43,216 nt of DNA from an uncultured Erysipelotrichaceae bacterium (GCA_902800945.1 CADCFX010000027.1:1-43216), one strand, 5' to 3'. Numbered from the stretch's first letter, positions 17,263 to 26,986 are shown. A program made the numbers and translations. The notes: generated by a model not told the origin, from the sequence alone.

Positions 17263-18378
17263 ATGATTTATTTAGATTATAGTGCAACTACTCCAGTTAA
17301 TAAGGAGGTAATAGATTCTTATTCTAAAGCTTGTGAAAAGTATATTGGGAACCCAAACTCTTTACATAGACTAGGAACAGAAGCTAAAGAGGTAATTGAT
17401 GCCTCAAGTAAACAAATAGCTAATATTCTAAATATTAAGCCAACAGAAATAATATATACAAGCGGAGCTTCAGAAAGCAATAACACTGCAATTAAAGGTG
17501 TGGCACTGAAATATGCTAATCGCGGGAAACATATTATCAGTACAGAGTTAGAGCACTCATCTATTATTGGACCATTAAACTATTTGATGGCTCAAGGATA
17601 TGAGGTCGATTTTGTAAGTTTAAAAGAGAATGGAGAAATAGATTTAAAAGAATTAGAAAATCTAATTAGAGATGATACTATTTTAGTAAGTATATCTTCT
17701 GTAAATAGTGAAATAGGTATCAGACAGCCAATTGCCAAAATAAGTGAAATAGTAAAAAAACATCCTAAATGTTTATTTCATAGCGATATGACTCAAAGTG
17801 TTGGTAAAGAAAACATTGATCTTTCGCTAGTTGATTTAGCCTCATTCTCTGCTCAAAAATTCTATGGAATGAAAGGAATTGGAATTTTATATAAGAGAGA
17901 AAACCTTAATATTGAACCTTTAATACATGGGGGGAAAAGCACTACGATATATCGTAGTGGAACGCCTGCTTTACCATTAATAGTATCTATATCTAAAGCT
18001 TTAAGATTGGTTTATGAGAACTTCCAAGAAAAATATAAACACGTAGAAGAGATGAATAAATACTTAAGAGAGAGAATGAGTAAAATGGATATTTTTGTTA
18101 ATAGTCCAGAACATGCAATTCCTCATATCTTGAATTTCTCTTTAAATGGCATTAAATCTGAAACTATGCTGCATGCTCTAGAAGGAGATGATATCTTTAT
18201 TTCCACTCAAACAGCTTGCTCAGTTGGTGATTATTCAAGAGCAGTCTTTGCTGTTACTAATAGTAAGGACAAAGCCTCATCTAGCATGCGTGTAAGTTTA
18301 TCATATTTAACTACTAAAGAAGAAATTGATAAGTTTATTACTTCTTTAGACAAACATATAAAGGAGCTAAAAAAATGA
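17263..18378 (+). CDS. Cysteine desulfurase (NifS/IscS family)
   Basis: 371 aa, a class V PLP aminotransferase that takes sulfur from cysteine, leaving alanine and an enzyme persulfide. Visible residues: IYLDYSATTPV start, His98 in TELEHSS stacking on PLP, Asp175 in FHSDMTQ, Lys199 in SFSAQKFYG (PLP Schiff base), and Cys319 in QTACSVGDYS as the persulfide-forming cysteine. In most family members the Lys motif reads S-x-H-K; here it is SAQK, a minor deviation. RBS GAGGGAA. Its stop overlaps the thioredoxin start (ATGA), and the third gene also overlaps, so these three form a tight operon. No iscU/sufU scaffold gene is adjacent, so the sulfur acceptor is unclear. Confidence 0.93.
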   Translation: MIYLDYSATTPVNKEVIDSYSKACEKYIGNPNSLHRLGTEAKEVIDASSKQIANILNIKPTEIIYTSGASESNNTAIKGVALKYANRGKHIISTELEHSSIIGPLNYLMAQGYEVDFVSLKENGEIDLKELENLIRDDTILVSISSVNSEIGIRQPIAKISEIVKKHPKCLFHSDMTQSVGKENIDLSLVDLASFSAQKFYGMKGIGILYKRENLNIEPLIHGGKSTTIYRSGTPALPLIVSISKALRLVYENFQEKYKHVEEMNKYLRERMSKMDIFVNSPEHAIPHILNFSLNGIKSETMLHALEGDDIFISTQTACSVGDYSRAVFAVTNSKDKASSSMRVSLSYLTTKEEIDKFITSLDKHIKELKK

Positions 18379-18638
18379 AAGTAATTAAAATTACTGCGGT
18401 ATGGTGTGGAACATGTTTAATAATGAATAAAACTTGGAATAAGATATTAAAAGAAAAAGACATTGAAACAGTCAGCTTAGATTATGATATGGATGAAGAA
18501 GAGGTTACTAAATATAATCCTGGAAAAAAATTACCGGTATTTATCTTTGAAAAAGATAATCAAGAAGTAAAAAGAGTAGTTGGAGAACACTCTTATGAAG
18601 AAATGATAGAAATAGTAGGTGAATTAGAAAATGAATAA
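18375..18638 (+). CDS. Thioredoxin-like protein
   Basis: 87 aa, a short thioredoxin fold with active site Cys11-Gly-Thr-Cys14 near the N-terminus (VWCGTC) and the cis-Pro loop KLPVF. No signal peptide, so cytoplasmic. It overlaps the desulfurase by four bases at ATGA and the membrane gene by eight. It likely passes electrons to or from the membrane protein next door, or reduces the desulfurase persulfide; this is inferred from operon structure only. Confidence 0.88.
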   Translation: MKVIKITAVWCGTCLIMNKTWNKILKEKDIETVSLDYDMDEEEVTKYNPGKKLPVFIFEKDNQEVKRVVGEHSYEEMIEIVGELENE

Positions 18639-19857
18639 GTATCTAAAATATCTTCTTATTCTAATAATTCCCCTTATTTTATTAACAAATGTTTCTGCTA
18701 AAGAAAAAGTAACTCTTTATTTCTTTCATGGAGATGGATGTCCTCATTGTGCAGCTGAAGAAAAATTTTTAGAAAATAATAAAGAAGAATTAAAAGATGT
18801 TGAAATAGTAAAATATGAAGTATGGAATAGTGAAGAAAATAGAAAACTATTAAAAAGTATTGGCAAGAAATTTAGTATGGAAGTATCAACAGTTCCCTTT
18901 AATATTATTGGCAATACAATAATAAAGGGCTATTTGGACGATTCTAGTACTGGTAAGAAAATACTTAATACTATTTATTATTATCAAGATAAAGAATACC
19001 ACGATTATGTTAAAGACTTTATTAATGGCGACGAAACTATTGTGGAAGTAAACGAAGAAGCAGTTAATTATAAAAGAAAAGAAAACCAAAAGTCTATACA
19101 TACTATCAAGATTCCTCTAATAGGAGAGGTGGATTTAGAAAAAGTATCATTATCATTTGCGACCGTTTTGATTGGCTTAGTTGATGGATTTAACCCTTGT
19201 GCTATGTGGGTCTTGCTTTTTCTTATTAGTGCTTTAATAGGAATGAAAGATCGCAAAAGAATGTTTATAATTGGTTTTTCTTTTATACTAACATCTGGTT
19301 TAGTATATTTAGCTATATTATTGTCATGGATTAATATAGTTGTTAAAGTAAGCACTTCCGTACTATTTAGAAATATTATCGCTATTGTCGCTATAATAGG
19401 AGGCCTAATTAATCTTCGCAGCTATATAAAATCATTAAAAGAAGATGATGGCTGTGACGTAGTTGATGACAAAAAAAGGAAAAAGATTTTTACAAAAATA
19501 AAAAGCTTTACGAAAGAGAAGAGCTTATTACTTTCTATTCTTGGCGCCATGGGATTAGCAGTATCCATTAATATAGTAGAATTAGCCTGTTCAGCCGGAT
19601 TACCTCTAGTATTTTCAGAATTGTTAACAATTAATAATATATCTGGTATTAACGCATTATTATATATCTTAATTTACATTTTATTCTTTCTAATTGATGA
19701 CATTATAGTATTTACTATTGCCGTTATAACAATGACTTCTAACGGTATATCTAGTAGATTTAATAAATATTCACACCTAATTGGAGGGATAATAATGTTA
19801 GTAATAGGACTATTATTAATCCTTAAACCAGGGTGGTTAATGTTTACCTTTAAATAA
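18631..19857 (+). CDS. Extracytoplasmic thioredoxin domain fused to a CcdA/DsbD-like transporter
   Basis: 408 aa. A signal sequence (residues ~5-22, ending VSA) leads to an extracytoplasmic thioredoxin domain with Cys37-Pro-His-Cys40 (FHGDGCPHC) and cis-Pro89 (TVPF). Then at ~172-400 come six hydrophobic segments of the CcdA/DsbD family. The two membrane cysteines of that family are present: Cys190 in DGFNPCAMW and Cys320 in VELACSAGLP. Such proteins move reducing power from a cytoplasmic thioredoxin across the membrane; here donor (the upstream thioredoxin), channel and outer acceptor domain are encoded side by side. Compared with DsbD, the single thioredoxin domain is at the N-terminus. A terminator follows. 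Confidence 0.92.
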   Translation: MNKYLKYLLILIIPLILLTNVSAKEKVTLYFFHGDGCPHCAAEEKFLENNKEELKDVEIVKYEVWNSEENRKLLKSIGKKFSMEVSTVPFNIIGNTIIKGYLDDSSTGKKILNTIYYYQDKEYHDYVKDFINGDETIVEVNEEAVNYKRKENQKSIHTIKIPLIGEVDLEKVSLSFATVLIGLVDGFNPCAMWVLLFLISALIGMKDRKRMFIIGFSFILTSGLVYLAILLSWINIVVKVSTSVLFRNIIAIVAIIGGLINLRSYIKSLKEDDGCDVVDDKKRKKIFTKIKSFTKEKSLLLSILGAMGLAVSINIVELACSAGLPLVFSELLTINNISGINALLYILIYILFFLIDDIIVFTIAVITMTSNGISSRFNKYSHLIGGIIMLVIGLLLILKPGWLMFTFK

Positions 19858-19880
19858 GATATTTTATATCTTATTTTTAA
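19852..19880 (+). terminator. Terminator of the cysteine desulfurase operon
   Basis: Stem AAATAAGATA/TATCTTATTT with a TTTTA loop; the stop codon lies in the first arm. Confidence 0.8.
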
Positions 19881-19912
19881 ATGGTATAATAATAAAGAAT
19901 AGAGGGCTAACC

Positions 19913-21883
19913 ATGAGAAAAAAACAAAACGATCAATTAAAAATTAGTATACTTTTGTTTTTACTATTAGTAATAGGCATTGGCTATGCCTATCTAACAA
20001 GTAATCTTTCTATCTCGGGAGCTGCTCAAGTAACCGGAAATACTTGGGATATACATTTCGCCAATATACAAATAAAATCGGGGAGTATATCTGCTAGCAG
20101 TATACCAACAATAGATTCTAACAAAACTAGCATTGCTTATTCGGTCTATTTAGCTAAACCAGGAGATTATTTTGAATTTACTGCCGACATTGTTAATGCT
20201 GGAACTATTCCAGGCATAGTTTCATTAAGTTCTTTAACAGGCTTAGATCCACAATACTTAAATGTTATCGACTATTCCATTACATACGATTATGGTTTAC
20301 CAGTAAACGTCAACGATATTCTTAATGACGGTGCTACTAAAACCATAAAAATAAGAACTTATTACAAAGAAGATATTACAAAAGAATCTTTACCATCAAC
20401 AAATATAGATTTAAACTTAGTTTATAATATTCAATATGTCCAAGCCGATACCCCCGAAGATACTGCTAGCGATATAATTCAAAATTTAAGCACTAATAAC
20501 TCCTCCTGCTTTAACAAATATATCGGAGAAGTAACTGATCAAGTTGGCCAAACTAAAACTGCAACTAATGTTTATTTTAATAACTGCTCTGATAAGAGAA
20601 ATATAATATTCGGAGGATTCTGTTGGCAAATGATACGTACTACCGAAACTGGTGGCATAAAGATGATATATAATGGTGAACCAGTAGATGGTAAATGTCA
20701 AAGCAATAGAGAATACCAAAAGGGTATTGTCGGTACGACAGGAGATGAGAAGTATCTTGCTAATAGTGTTTTGTATGGTAGAAATTTTACTTATGATAAA
20801 ACCAATAATACCTTCACTCTAGTAGATACCTTTACTTCTACCTGGAGCGACTCTACCTATGAAAACATAATAGGAGCGTATACGTGCTATAACAATTCTA
20901 ATACGTGTACAACGCTATATAGCATAAATGGATACAAATCAAATACTACTGGTTACGCAGCAGAATATACTATAGGAAATACTAATTATTATGAAATTGG
21001 AACAAGTCCTCTTAATGCTCAATATGGCTCCCCATCTAAAGTTGGCTATATGTTTAATAAAACTTATACTTACATGCTTAAGTATTTAACGTCAGACCCT
21101 ATTAAATATGGTAATTCATTTACTTATGACACCAATACAAATACTTACACCTTGTCTGGTACTACAGAGACCATAACTGATTGGTCAACAGGTTATAACA
21201 CTATCAATAATACTCATTATACTTGTTGGAATGCTAGCGGAAGTTGTAACACCATTTCCTATATTTACTATACAACCGATGAATTTGCCACCTATTTTGA
21301 TATGTCAAATGGCATAGGAATAAGTGATGCAATAACAGAAATGCTCCATGCCGATAATGTAAATCATTATAATTCAAGTATTAAAGGCATAATAGATACT
21401 TGGTATGCTAAATACTTATCTTCTTATACTAATAAGTTGGAAGATATAGTTTATTGTAATGACAGAACTATCTTAGACATTGGTGCAATGAATCCTAATG
21501 GAGGAAATACTTATAATTATTCGTGGCTTAATTTTAAAAACTTTATTCAATCCACATCATTAGTATGTACCAATATAACAGATCAGTTTGCCGTGACTAA
21601 TAATAAAGCCAAGTTAACATATCCTGTCGCCTTAATTACACTTGAAGAACTAGGAAATATTACTAGTGATTCTTTAAAAGCAACTGGAACTTGGTATCGA
21701 TCTTTGACTCCTGATTATTATGCAGGAATGGCAGCATTTAACTACGCTATCGATTATGACGGCTCAGTTGATTATACCCCTGCCAGTGAAAGTGGAGGTG
21801 TTCGCCCAGTGGTAAGTTTGGGATCTAATTCTTCAATTGTTTCAGGAACTGGGAGCGAAGCTGACCCTTGGATAGCAGGATAA
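19913..21883 (+). CDS. Secreted TasA/camelysin-like protein with C-terminal RPV-type domain
   Basis: 656 aa. N-terminal membrane/signal segment (ISILLFLLLVIGIGYAYL, residues ~10-28) followed by SNLSISGAA and NTWDIHF, a layout like SipW-dependent TasA/camelysin proteins. Residues ~35-175 form a beta-rich domain containing PGDYFEFTADIVNAG, shared with the protein at 22434. Residues ~230-656 start with FCWQMIRTTETGG and end with GVRPVVSLGSNS...GSEADPW; similar ends occur in the proteins at 32902 and 41888 (DUF6273-like by appearance). Inside it two ~80-residue stretches repeat (YGRNFTYDKTNNTFTL and YGNSFTYDTNTNTYTL), each with a CW/CY...C pair. Very Asn/Thr/Tyr-rich. No sorting signal. Probably a cell-surface or released protein; function unknown. 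Confidence 0.7.
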   Translation: MRKKQNDQLKISILLFLLLVIGIGYAYLTSNLSISGAAQVTGNTWDIHFANIQIKSGSISASSIPTIDSNKTSIAYSVYLAKPGDYFEFTADIVNAGTIPGIVSLSSLTGLDPQYLNVIDYSITYDYGLPVNVNDILNDGATKTIKIRTYYKEDITKESLPSTNIDLNLVYNIQYVQADTPEDTASDIIQNLSTNNSSCFNKYIGEVTDQVGQTKTATNVYFNNCSDKRNIIFGGFCWQMIRTTETGGIKMIYNGEPVDGKCQSNREYQKGIVGTTGDEKYLANSVLYGRNFTYDKTNNTFTLVDTFTSTWSDSTYENIIGAYTCYNNSNTCTTLYSINGYKSNTTGYAAEYTIGNTNYYEIGTSPLNAQYGSPSKVGYMFNKTYTYMLKYLTSDPIKYGNSFTYDTNTNTYTLSGTTETITDWSTGYNTINNTHYTCWNASGSCNTISYIYYTTDEFATYFDMSNGIGISDAITEMLHADNVNHYNSSIKGIIDTWYAKYLSSYTNKLEDIVYCNDRTILDIGAMNPNGGNTYNYSWLNFKNFIQSTSLVCTNITDQFAVTNNKAKLTYPVALITLEELGNITSDSLKATGTWYRSLTPDYYAGMAAFNYAIDYDGSVDYTPASESGGVRPVVSLGSNSSIVSGTGSEADPWIAG

Positions 21884-21900
21884 TAGAAAGGAATAATAAA

Positions 21901-22386
21901 ATGAATTCAAAAATAAAAGATTTACTAAAAGATAAAAAAAGCATTTTAGTATTCGATGTGGATGGAGTGCTAGCACCTATTGAATATGGAGAATATAACC
22001 ATTATTGCGTTGATGACGAAGAATGTGCTAGACAAATTGAATCAGGAATAGACATTTATTCAAGTGTAAAGCCGATTAAAACAATGCAAGATTTCTTGAA
22101 AAATAAAAATATGGACAATATTTATGTCATAACATTAGTAATGAATAATAAAGAGTTTCTTCAAAAATTAACATTCTTAAGAAAAAACTATAATATTAAA
22201 GAAGAAAACTGTTATATGGTTTTTAAAGAAAGAGATAAACTATTATTATTAAATGAGATAAAAGAAAAATATCCCGATTTAGAAGATAAATACATTGTGT
22301 TTATTGAAGACACAGTTAGCAATCTATCATATGTTATGAAAAATTCTAATTATTCAACAGTTCATATTAGTTCTTTTATGCAATAA
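21901..22386 (+). CDS. HAD-like hydrolase
   Basis: 161 aa from the ATG at 21901 (AAAGGAAT upstream; an in-frame ATG 33 bases earlier lies within the previous gene's end and has no RBS). HAD motif I is clear: ILVFDVDGVLAP with Asp19 as nucleophile and Asp21 as acid/base. A VITLVM segment (~75-80) is a plausible motif II with Thr, and VFIEDTVSNL (~140) a plausible motif III/IV region. The cap is small. It is cytoplasmic, and sits between two secreted-protein genes that share a domain; whether the phosphatase is linked to their processing or only co-transcribed is unknown. Confidence 0.75.
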   Translation: MNSKIKDLLKDKKSILVFDVDGVLAPIEYGEYNHYCVDDEECARQIESGIDIYSSVKPIKTMQDFLKNKNMDNIYVITLVMNNKEFLQKLTFLRKNYNIKEENCYMVFKERDKLLLLNEIKEKYPDLEDKYIVFIEDTVSNLSYVMKNSNYSTVHISSFMQ

Positions 22387-22433
22387 TCAAAAAATATGTT
22401 AAAATAAAATTGAAGAACGAGGGAGTTGAATCT

Positions 22434-22976
22434 ATGAAAAAAAAGTTGATCATTGTTTCTATATTCATACTAATATTCGTTGGAGGATTTTTATTACTAA
22501 ATAAAAGATCATATTCCCTAGAAGATGAAACAGTAGATACATCAAAAATCCTATTAGCTGATATTAGTAATATAGAAGCTGTCGAAACTGCTACTTATGA
22601 TAGTACTCCAACAATTGAAAAGAATACTATTAATAACATATCATTATCATTTAGAAATCCTGGCGACTATATTACTTTTGACTTTGTTCTTAAAAATCCA
22701 AGTAATAAAGATGGAATAATTGCAGGTATTAATCATGATAATATTAAATGTATTGGTGAAACAGACGATTTAGAATCTGTATGTAAGAATATATCCGTTG
22801 ATTTAACTTATAAAAGTAATAATAAAGAAGTAAAAAAGAACGATATTATATTTGCTAATAGCACAACACCAATAAATGCTACGATTATATATAACAATGG
22901 ACCTAATGTAAAAGAAAACATTGACGCTAGTATCGAAAACATGAGTATTGAATTAATAATAGAAGAGAACAACTAA
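22434..22976 (+). CDS. Membrane-anchored protein with TasA/camelysin-like domain
   Basis: 180 aa from the ATG at 22434 (GAGGGAG eight bases upstream). One N-terminal hydrophobic segment (residues ~5-22) then an outer domain. It contains FRNPGDYITFDFVLKNPSNKDG, quoted in part as NPGDYITFDFVLKNP, which lines up with PGDYFEFTADIVNAG in the protein at 19913, and has the same succession of strands; it is therefore a single-domain relative of that protein's N-terminal part. Two cysteines (CIGE and VCKN, ~105 and ~116) may form a disulfide. No sorting signal. Function unknown; a minor surface-fibre or accessory subunit is conceivable. Confidence 0.65.
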   Translation: MKKKLIIVSIFILIFVGGFLLLNKRSYSLEDETVDTSKILLADISNIEAVETATYDSTPTIEKNTINNISLSFRNPGDYITFDFVLKNPSNKDGIIAGINHDNIKCIGETDDLESVCKNISVDLTYKSNNKEVKKNDIIFANSTTPINATIIYNNGPNVKENIDASIENMSIELIIEENN

Positions 22977-22991
22977 TACAGTTGTTTTTTT
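22968..22991 (+). terminator. Terminator after the gene at 22434
   Basis: Stem AACAAC/GTTGTT, seven-base loop, followed by a run of T. Confidence 0.8.
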
Positions 22992-22995
22992 AATT

Positions 22996-23025
22996 CACTA
23001 AAAAAGGTTCATAAATATGAACCTT
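22996..23025 (-). terminator. Terminator of the minus-strand proline-rich protein gene
   Basis: Stem AAGGTTCAT paired with ATGAACCTT, with A residues on the plus-strand left side giving a T run on the minus strand. The stop codon of the minus gene lies in the stem. Confidence 0.88.
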
Positions 23026-24775
23026 AAAATGAATTGGTGGCTTCTGTATTGCTAGTTGAGCTATTGTAATCTTTATAATACTCAGAATTATTATATGTCA
23101 TACCACCAAGATTTTCTGAAAAGAATTCTAGTGGAGAACCTTTAGCACTCTCCATGAAAGCTTCTAACATCTTGTTTTGTTCTTCTTCATTTACAGTTAC
23201 TGCTTTGCTATCATCAAAATTTGCTATTTTAGCATTTTCTTCAATTTTTATTTTAGCATTACCTTTAACATATTCTTTTCCTGCATTAGCAGAGAAAGCA
23301 ATATCAGTAACATTATTATTAGCCTTAATATCAATAGATCCAGACATTTTCGAATCTTCTTCAGCATTAATAGTATAATCAAATTTTACTTCATTATCAT
23401 CAAAAGCATATATTTTGAATTTTGCCATCTCTTTACCAGCCACTTTAAACGTAGCATTTGTTGCATCCCCATCTTTAACTCCAACAAATGTTATTTCATT
23501 GTTTTCATTTCCAGGAAGCATTGCACTTTCAAAATTTCCGTCATTTGAATAGAAATATAATTCTTTTTCTTCTTTATTATATAAGTCAAAGCCTACAACG
23601 TCAGTTTTAATAGAATAAATATTAATAATGATTTTATAATCTTCTTCTATAGAATCATAATTGGTATCTTCAGCAGCCTCTTTAAATTCTTCTTTAGTTA
23701 AGCCAGTTTTTGTTATTATTTCCATTGCTTTATTATCTTCATACAAACCATTAATTATAGCTTTGTTCAAAGCTATATACTTATTCTTATCAATAGTTAG
23801 AACATTTTTGGTAGTTTTAATTTCGCTTCCGTTAACATTCAAAGTATAATTATCTTCTTTAGTAAAATCTTCTTCTTTTAATTCGCCGAATAACAAACCT
23901 TTTACTTTATCAATCAAATATTGTAAATCATCAGAATTAATAGTTTCTTTATCACTAAAAAGCATCTTATAACTTTCATCTTGCGATAAATCCATAGATT
24001 TAACGATTCTTTCATCACTAGATAGTTTATAGAATAAATAATCATTTTTAACATATAATATGGCACCCAGTTCTTTATTATCAGATCCTGTCATAGAAGC
24101 TTTACCTTCTATTAATTTATTCTTGCTATCTATTCCGCCTTTTAGCTTATATTTATAATTAGCAAAAGACTTCATTTCTTCAATATTAGTATCAAAAGTA
24201 AAATCAATATCGTATAAACTAGATCCCAAATTTACTTGATCGATTTTTTTGTTAAGGTTTGTAGATATCTTATCAACTGTTGCTTGAAATACATTTTTTG
24301 GTGAAGCCATGAAGTTTTTCGCAATCATAGGATAAATTACAAAATATCCCAATAAGGCAATTGCAATTAAAACTATAATAATTATTAAAGGCTTTTTAAT
24401 ATTCTTCCCTTTATCTACTTTTTCTGTAAATCCAGTATTAGTCACATCTTGACTAGGAAAAGGAGCTGTTTGTGGTGTTGGATTAATACTAGGAACAGGT
24501 TCCGGTTGTATAGCAGAACTTGGCTCTCCCGGTGGAGCCTGATTTAAATCTGTCTGTACAGGAGGAATAACCTCGCTAGGCTGAACAGAAGGAATAGGAG
24601 GTACCGGTTCTTGTACAGGATTTGTACTTGGATCATCACTATGTTCAGGTACTAATGTTACAGGTTCTTCAGTACTAGGCATAGGAGGTTCAATCGTAGG
24701 AGGATTTTCTTCTGGCTTATTAAATAATTCATTTGGATTAATATTGTTGTCAGGGGATATATTATTCTCTGGCAT
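23024..24775 (-). CDS. Membrane protein with proline-rich cytoplasmic tail and large outer domain
   Basis: 583 aa. Residues 1-~125 are Pro/Glu/Asn/Ser-rich and lack order (NPPTIEPPMPSTEEPV, repeated P-x-V/E patterns). A Lys patch then one transmembrane segment (~131-153, PLIIIIVLIAIALLGYFVIY) place the N-terminus inside. The outer part (~160-560) is made of alternating strands (YKLKGGIDSKNKL, DYLFYKLSS, KMSGSIDIKA) and resembles the DUF6583-type proteins common in uncultured Bacilli; this match is by appearance only. No sorting signal or lipobox. RBS region AAAGAGTGTGAT before the ATG. Divergent from the CPBP gene. Function unknown. Confidence 0.65.
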   Translation of the reverse strand: MPENNISPDNNINPNELFNKPEENPPTIEPPMPSTEEPVTLVPEHSDDPSTNPVQEPVPPIPSVQPSEVIPPVQTDLNQAPPGEPSSAIQPEPVPSINPTPQTAPFPSQDVTNTGFTEKVDKGKNIKKPLIIIIVLIAIALLGYFVIYPMIAKNFMASPKNVFQATVDKISTNLNKKIDQVNLGSSLYDIDFTFDTNIEEMKSFANYKYKLKGGIDSKNKLIEGKASMTGSDNKELGAILYVKNDYLFYKLSSDERIVKSMDLSQDESYKMLFSDKETINSDDLQYLIDKVKGLLFGELKEEDFTKEDNYTLNVNGSEIKTTKNVLTIDKNKYIALNKAIINGLYEDNKAMEIITKTGLTKEEFKEAAEDTNYDSIEEDYKIIINIYSIKTDVVGFDLYNKEEKELYFYSNDGNFESAMLPGNENNEITFVGVKDGDATNATFKVAGKEMAKFKIYAFDDNEVKFDYTINAEEDSKMSGSIDIKANNNVTDIAFSANAGKEYVKGNAKIKIEENAKIANFDDSKAVTVNEEEQNKMLEAFMESAKGSPLEFFSENLGGMTYNNSEYYKDYNSSTSNTEATNSF

Positions 24776-24907
24776 ATTATCACACTCTTTCTATTTTTTT
24801 ATAAAACAATTATACCAAATATTGTTTCATTATAATATAAAAACTTTAAAAACAATTCTAAAAAAGATAATTTTTGATATAATAATATAAGAAAATAGGT
24901 GTTGGCT

Positions 24908-26986
24908 ATGCATAACAAAAAACTAAATATATATGTTTATTTTTTAGTAGTTTTATTATATTATTTAATATTTGAACTATTAACCAGTTATACTCTAGGT
25001 CCTTTCGCCTCAATAATTCGTTACAGCAAATATGGCTTTTATATCATTACCGAAGTGTGCTGGCTTGCTTTAGTTCTGCTAGCTATATTTCTTTTTAAGG
25101 ACGGTAAGATATTTGCTAATAAAAAAGAGGGGGTTTTTAAAACATTGTATATTTGTTTCCCTCTAACTTTTATTTCGATTGTATATACTGTTGGTAACTT
25201 TAGAAATCTTCTCGGAGCACCCATAATAAATATTGTCGGTTTGATAATTTATGCATTTACCATAGGACTTACAGAAGAATTACTAGTACGTGGTTGGATA
25301 TTAAATAGATTTTTTAATAAATATAATAAAAGGAAAGAAGTATACCTTTCCATATTCTTCAGTGCACTTATCTTCGGGGGAATGCATATTGCTAATATTT
25401 GGACAGGAGGACAAACAATCCCCCAAACGTTACTACAAGTTCTGTTTGCCACCGCCGCAGGCATATTCTTTGGTGCAGCCTATTTTAGAACGAAAAACAT
25501 TATTGGTATGGCCATCGTTCATGGCTTTTACGATTTTAGTATCCTCATTGGTGAAATAAACTATTTTAGAGACTGCACAACGACAGATGTAAGTAGTATA
25601 GCAAGATATCAAATGGTTTTAACTTTAGGCAATTGTTTAATTCTTCTTCTATCAGCAATAATTATAATGCGTAAAAGCCAAACAAATTCTAGTTTTGGTG
25701 AAGAAGTAACTCCAATTATCGAATCTAAAGATAAAGAATTAAAAAGCAAAGCTATTATTGCTTGTATTATTATATATTTTGTGACCAATAATGTCCCTTT
25801 AAGTTTCTTTGGGGTTACAACCGAAGATTTAAAAAACTATCAAAAATGCTATTATTACCCAGAAATAAATATGAACAATGTTGAAACTTCATATAATAAT
25901 TATACTGAGTACACTATAAAAAATGAAAATGTATCATATCATTTTCTTAACGACAATTCTAAATTGGTATTAATCGTTGATAAAAAGAAATATCAACTAG
26001 CCAAGGATATAATTGATTTTAAAATTATTAACAATAACAATAAATATACTATTTATTATTTAATAAAAGAGGAAAAGAGTAGTAATACAACCATTTTTTA
26101 TTCTACATATTTAGATATCAATTCACTATCTAAAGATGAAAAGTATATAAAAGCTTTTAAAAAGTCTTTTACAAAACAAGGATTACCACCTTCCAATACA
26201 CTTGGTGCTATCAAAGAGGTTGGTTATGAACATCTATTTCCACTCGTAAAAGACTATAATAATAATATTCTCTTAATCGATGAAAACAATGTCGTTAGAA
26301 GAATAACTATTGATAAATCAAGTAAAGGAGATCTTATAATTCTGCAAGAAAAAAACAAAATAGAGCAATTAAAAAAAGAATTATATGAGATAATACCCTT
26401 TAAAGATTATAAAAGTATTGATTACTTAGATGTATACCAAGAAAACAATACAACTATTGATAATATAGATACAAGAATACTATTAAACAATAGTTATAAA
26501 CTATCAAATAAAGAGGAAATTGAATTGTCAGTATACTCCGATAATTGCTTTATAAACAATCCGTGCCAAGGAAATGCATATGTTAATAACTTAGAACTTA
26601 TTAACAAGCTAAAAGCTCTCTACAACAAAGATGTAAACGATATTACTTCTTTTAACATGAATAATGGTATAGTAGAATTAAACAATGATTACTGGATTTA
26701 TTTTAACAAGAATGATTCAGTCATTGAACGAATAAGTATTATAGAAGATGCTTATCTTGATGATGAAGACTTTATAATAGAAGAAAAAGCAGGATTCATT
26801 TACAATGACATGCTTAGCAAATATAGTGAAATAGATAATTCTATAATAACTAATAATGGCGATAAAGAAGAATTAAAAAGGTACTTTAAGAGTCATCAAA
26901 AAGATTTTAGTACTTTCACACATACCTTTAAATATGATAAAGAGGCCAATAGATATTTTTATTATAGTACTTCAGTAAACAAATAA
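24908..26986 (+). CDS. CPBP-family intramembrane protease with large extracytoplasmic domain
   Basis: 692 aa from the ATG at 24908 (AGGTG six bases upstream; the in-frame GTG at 24899 is part of that RBS). Residues 1-~255 are the CPBP/Abi (CAAX protease-like) core: TEELLVRGW holds Glu123, Glu124 and Arg128, GGMHIANI His160, and MAIVHGFYDFS His205, all catalytic or structural residues of the family. A further transmembrane segment (~283-299) then leads to a ~390-residue outer domain with no known motif, rich in Asn, Tyr and Lys. Most CPBP proteases are 200-300 residues, so this fusion is unusual. It has its own terminator. Substrate unknown. Confidence 0.88.
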   Translation: MHNKKLNIYVYFLVVLLYYLIFELLTSYTLGPFASIIRYSKYGFYIITEVCWLALVLLAIFLFKDGKIFANKKEGVFKTLYICFPLTFISIVYTVGNFRNLLGAPIINIVGLIIYAFTIGLTEELLVRGWILNRFFNKYNKRKEVYLSIFFSALIFGGMHIANIWTGGQTIPQTLLQVLFATAAGIFFGAAYFRTKNIIGMAIVHGFYDFSILIGEINYFRDCTTTDVSSIARYQMVLTLGNCLILLLSAIIIMRKSQTNSSFGEEVTPIIESKDKELKSKAIIACIIIYFVTNNVPLSFFGVTTEDLKNYQKCYYYPEINMNNVETSYNNYTEYTIKNENVSYHFLNDNSKLVLIVDKKKYQLAKDIIDFKIINNNNKYTIYYLIKEEKSSNTTIFYSTYLDINSLSKDEKYIKAFKKSFTKQGLPPSNTLGAIKEVGYEHLFPLVKDYNNNILLIDENNVVRRITIDKSSKGDLIILQEKNKIEQLKKELYEIIPFKDYKSIDYLDVYQENNTTIDNIDTRILLNNSYKLSNKEEIELSVYSDNCFINNPCQGNAYVNNLELINKLKALYNKDVNDITSFNMNNGIVELNNDYWIYFNKNDSVIERISIIEDAYLDDEDFIIEEKAGFIYNDMLSKYSEIDNSIITNNGDKEELKRYFKSHQKDFSTFTHTFKYDKEANRYFYYSTSVNK

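Noticed and set aside
23154-23849. Plus-strand open frames rich in Phe, Ile and Ser opposite the proline-rich membrane protein
   Set aside because: They are antisense shadows of an AT-rich gene, without RBS, and the minus-strand gene has a clear TM segment, RBS and terminator.
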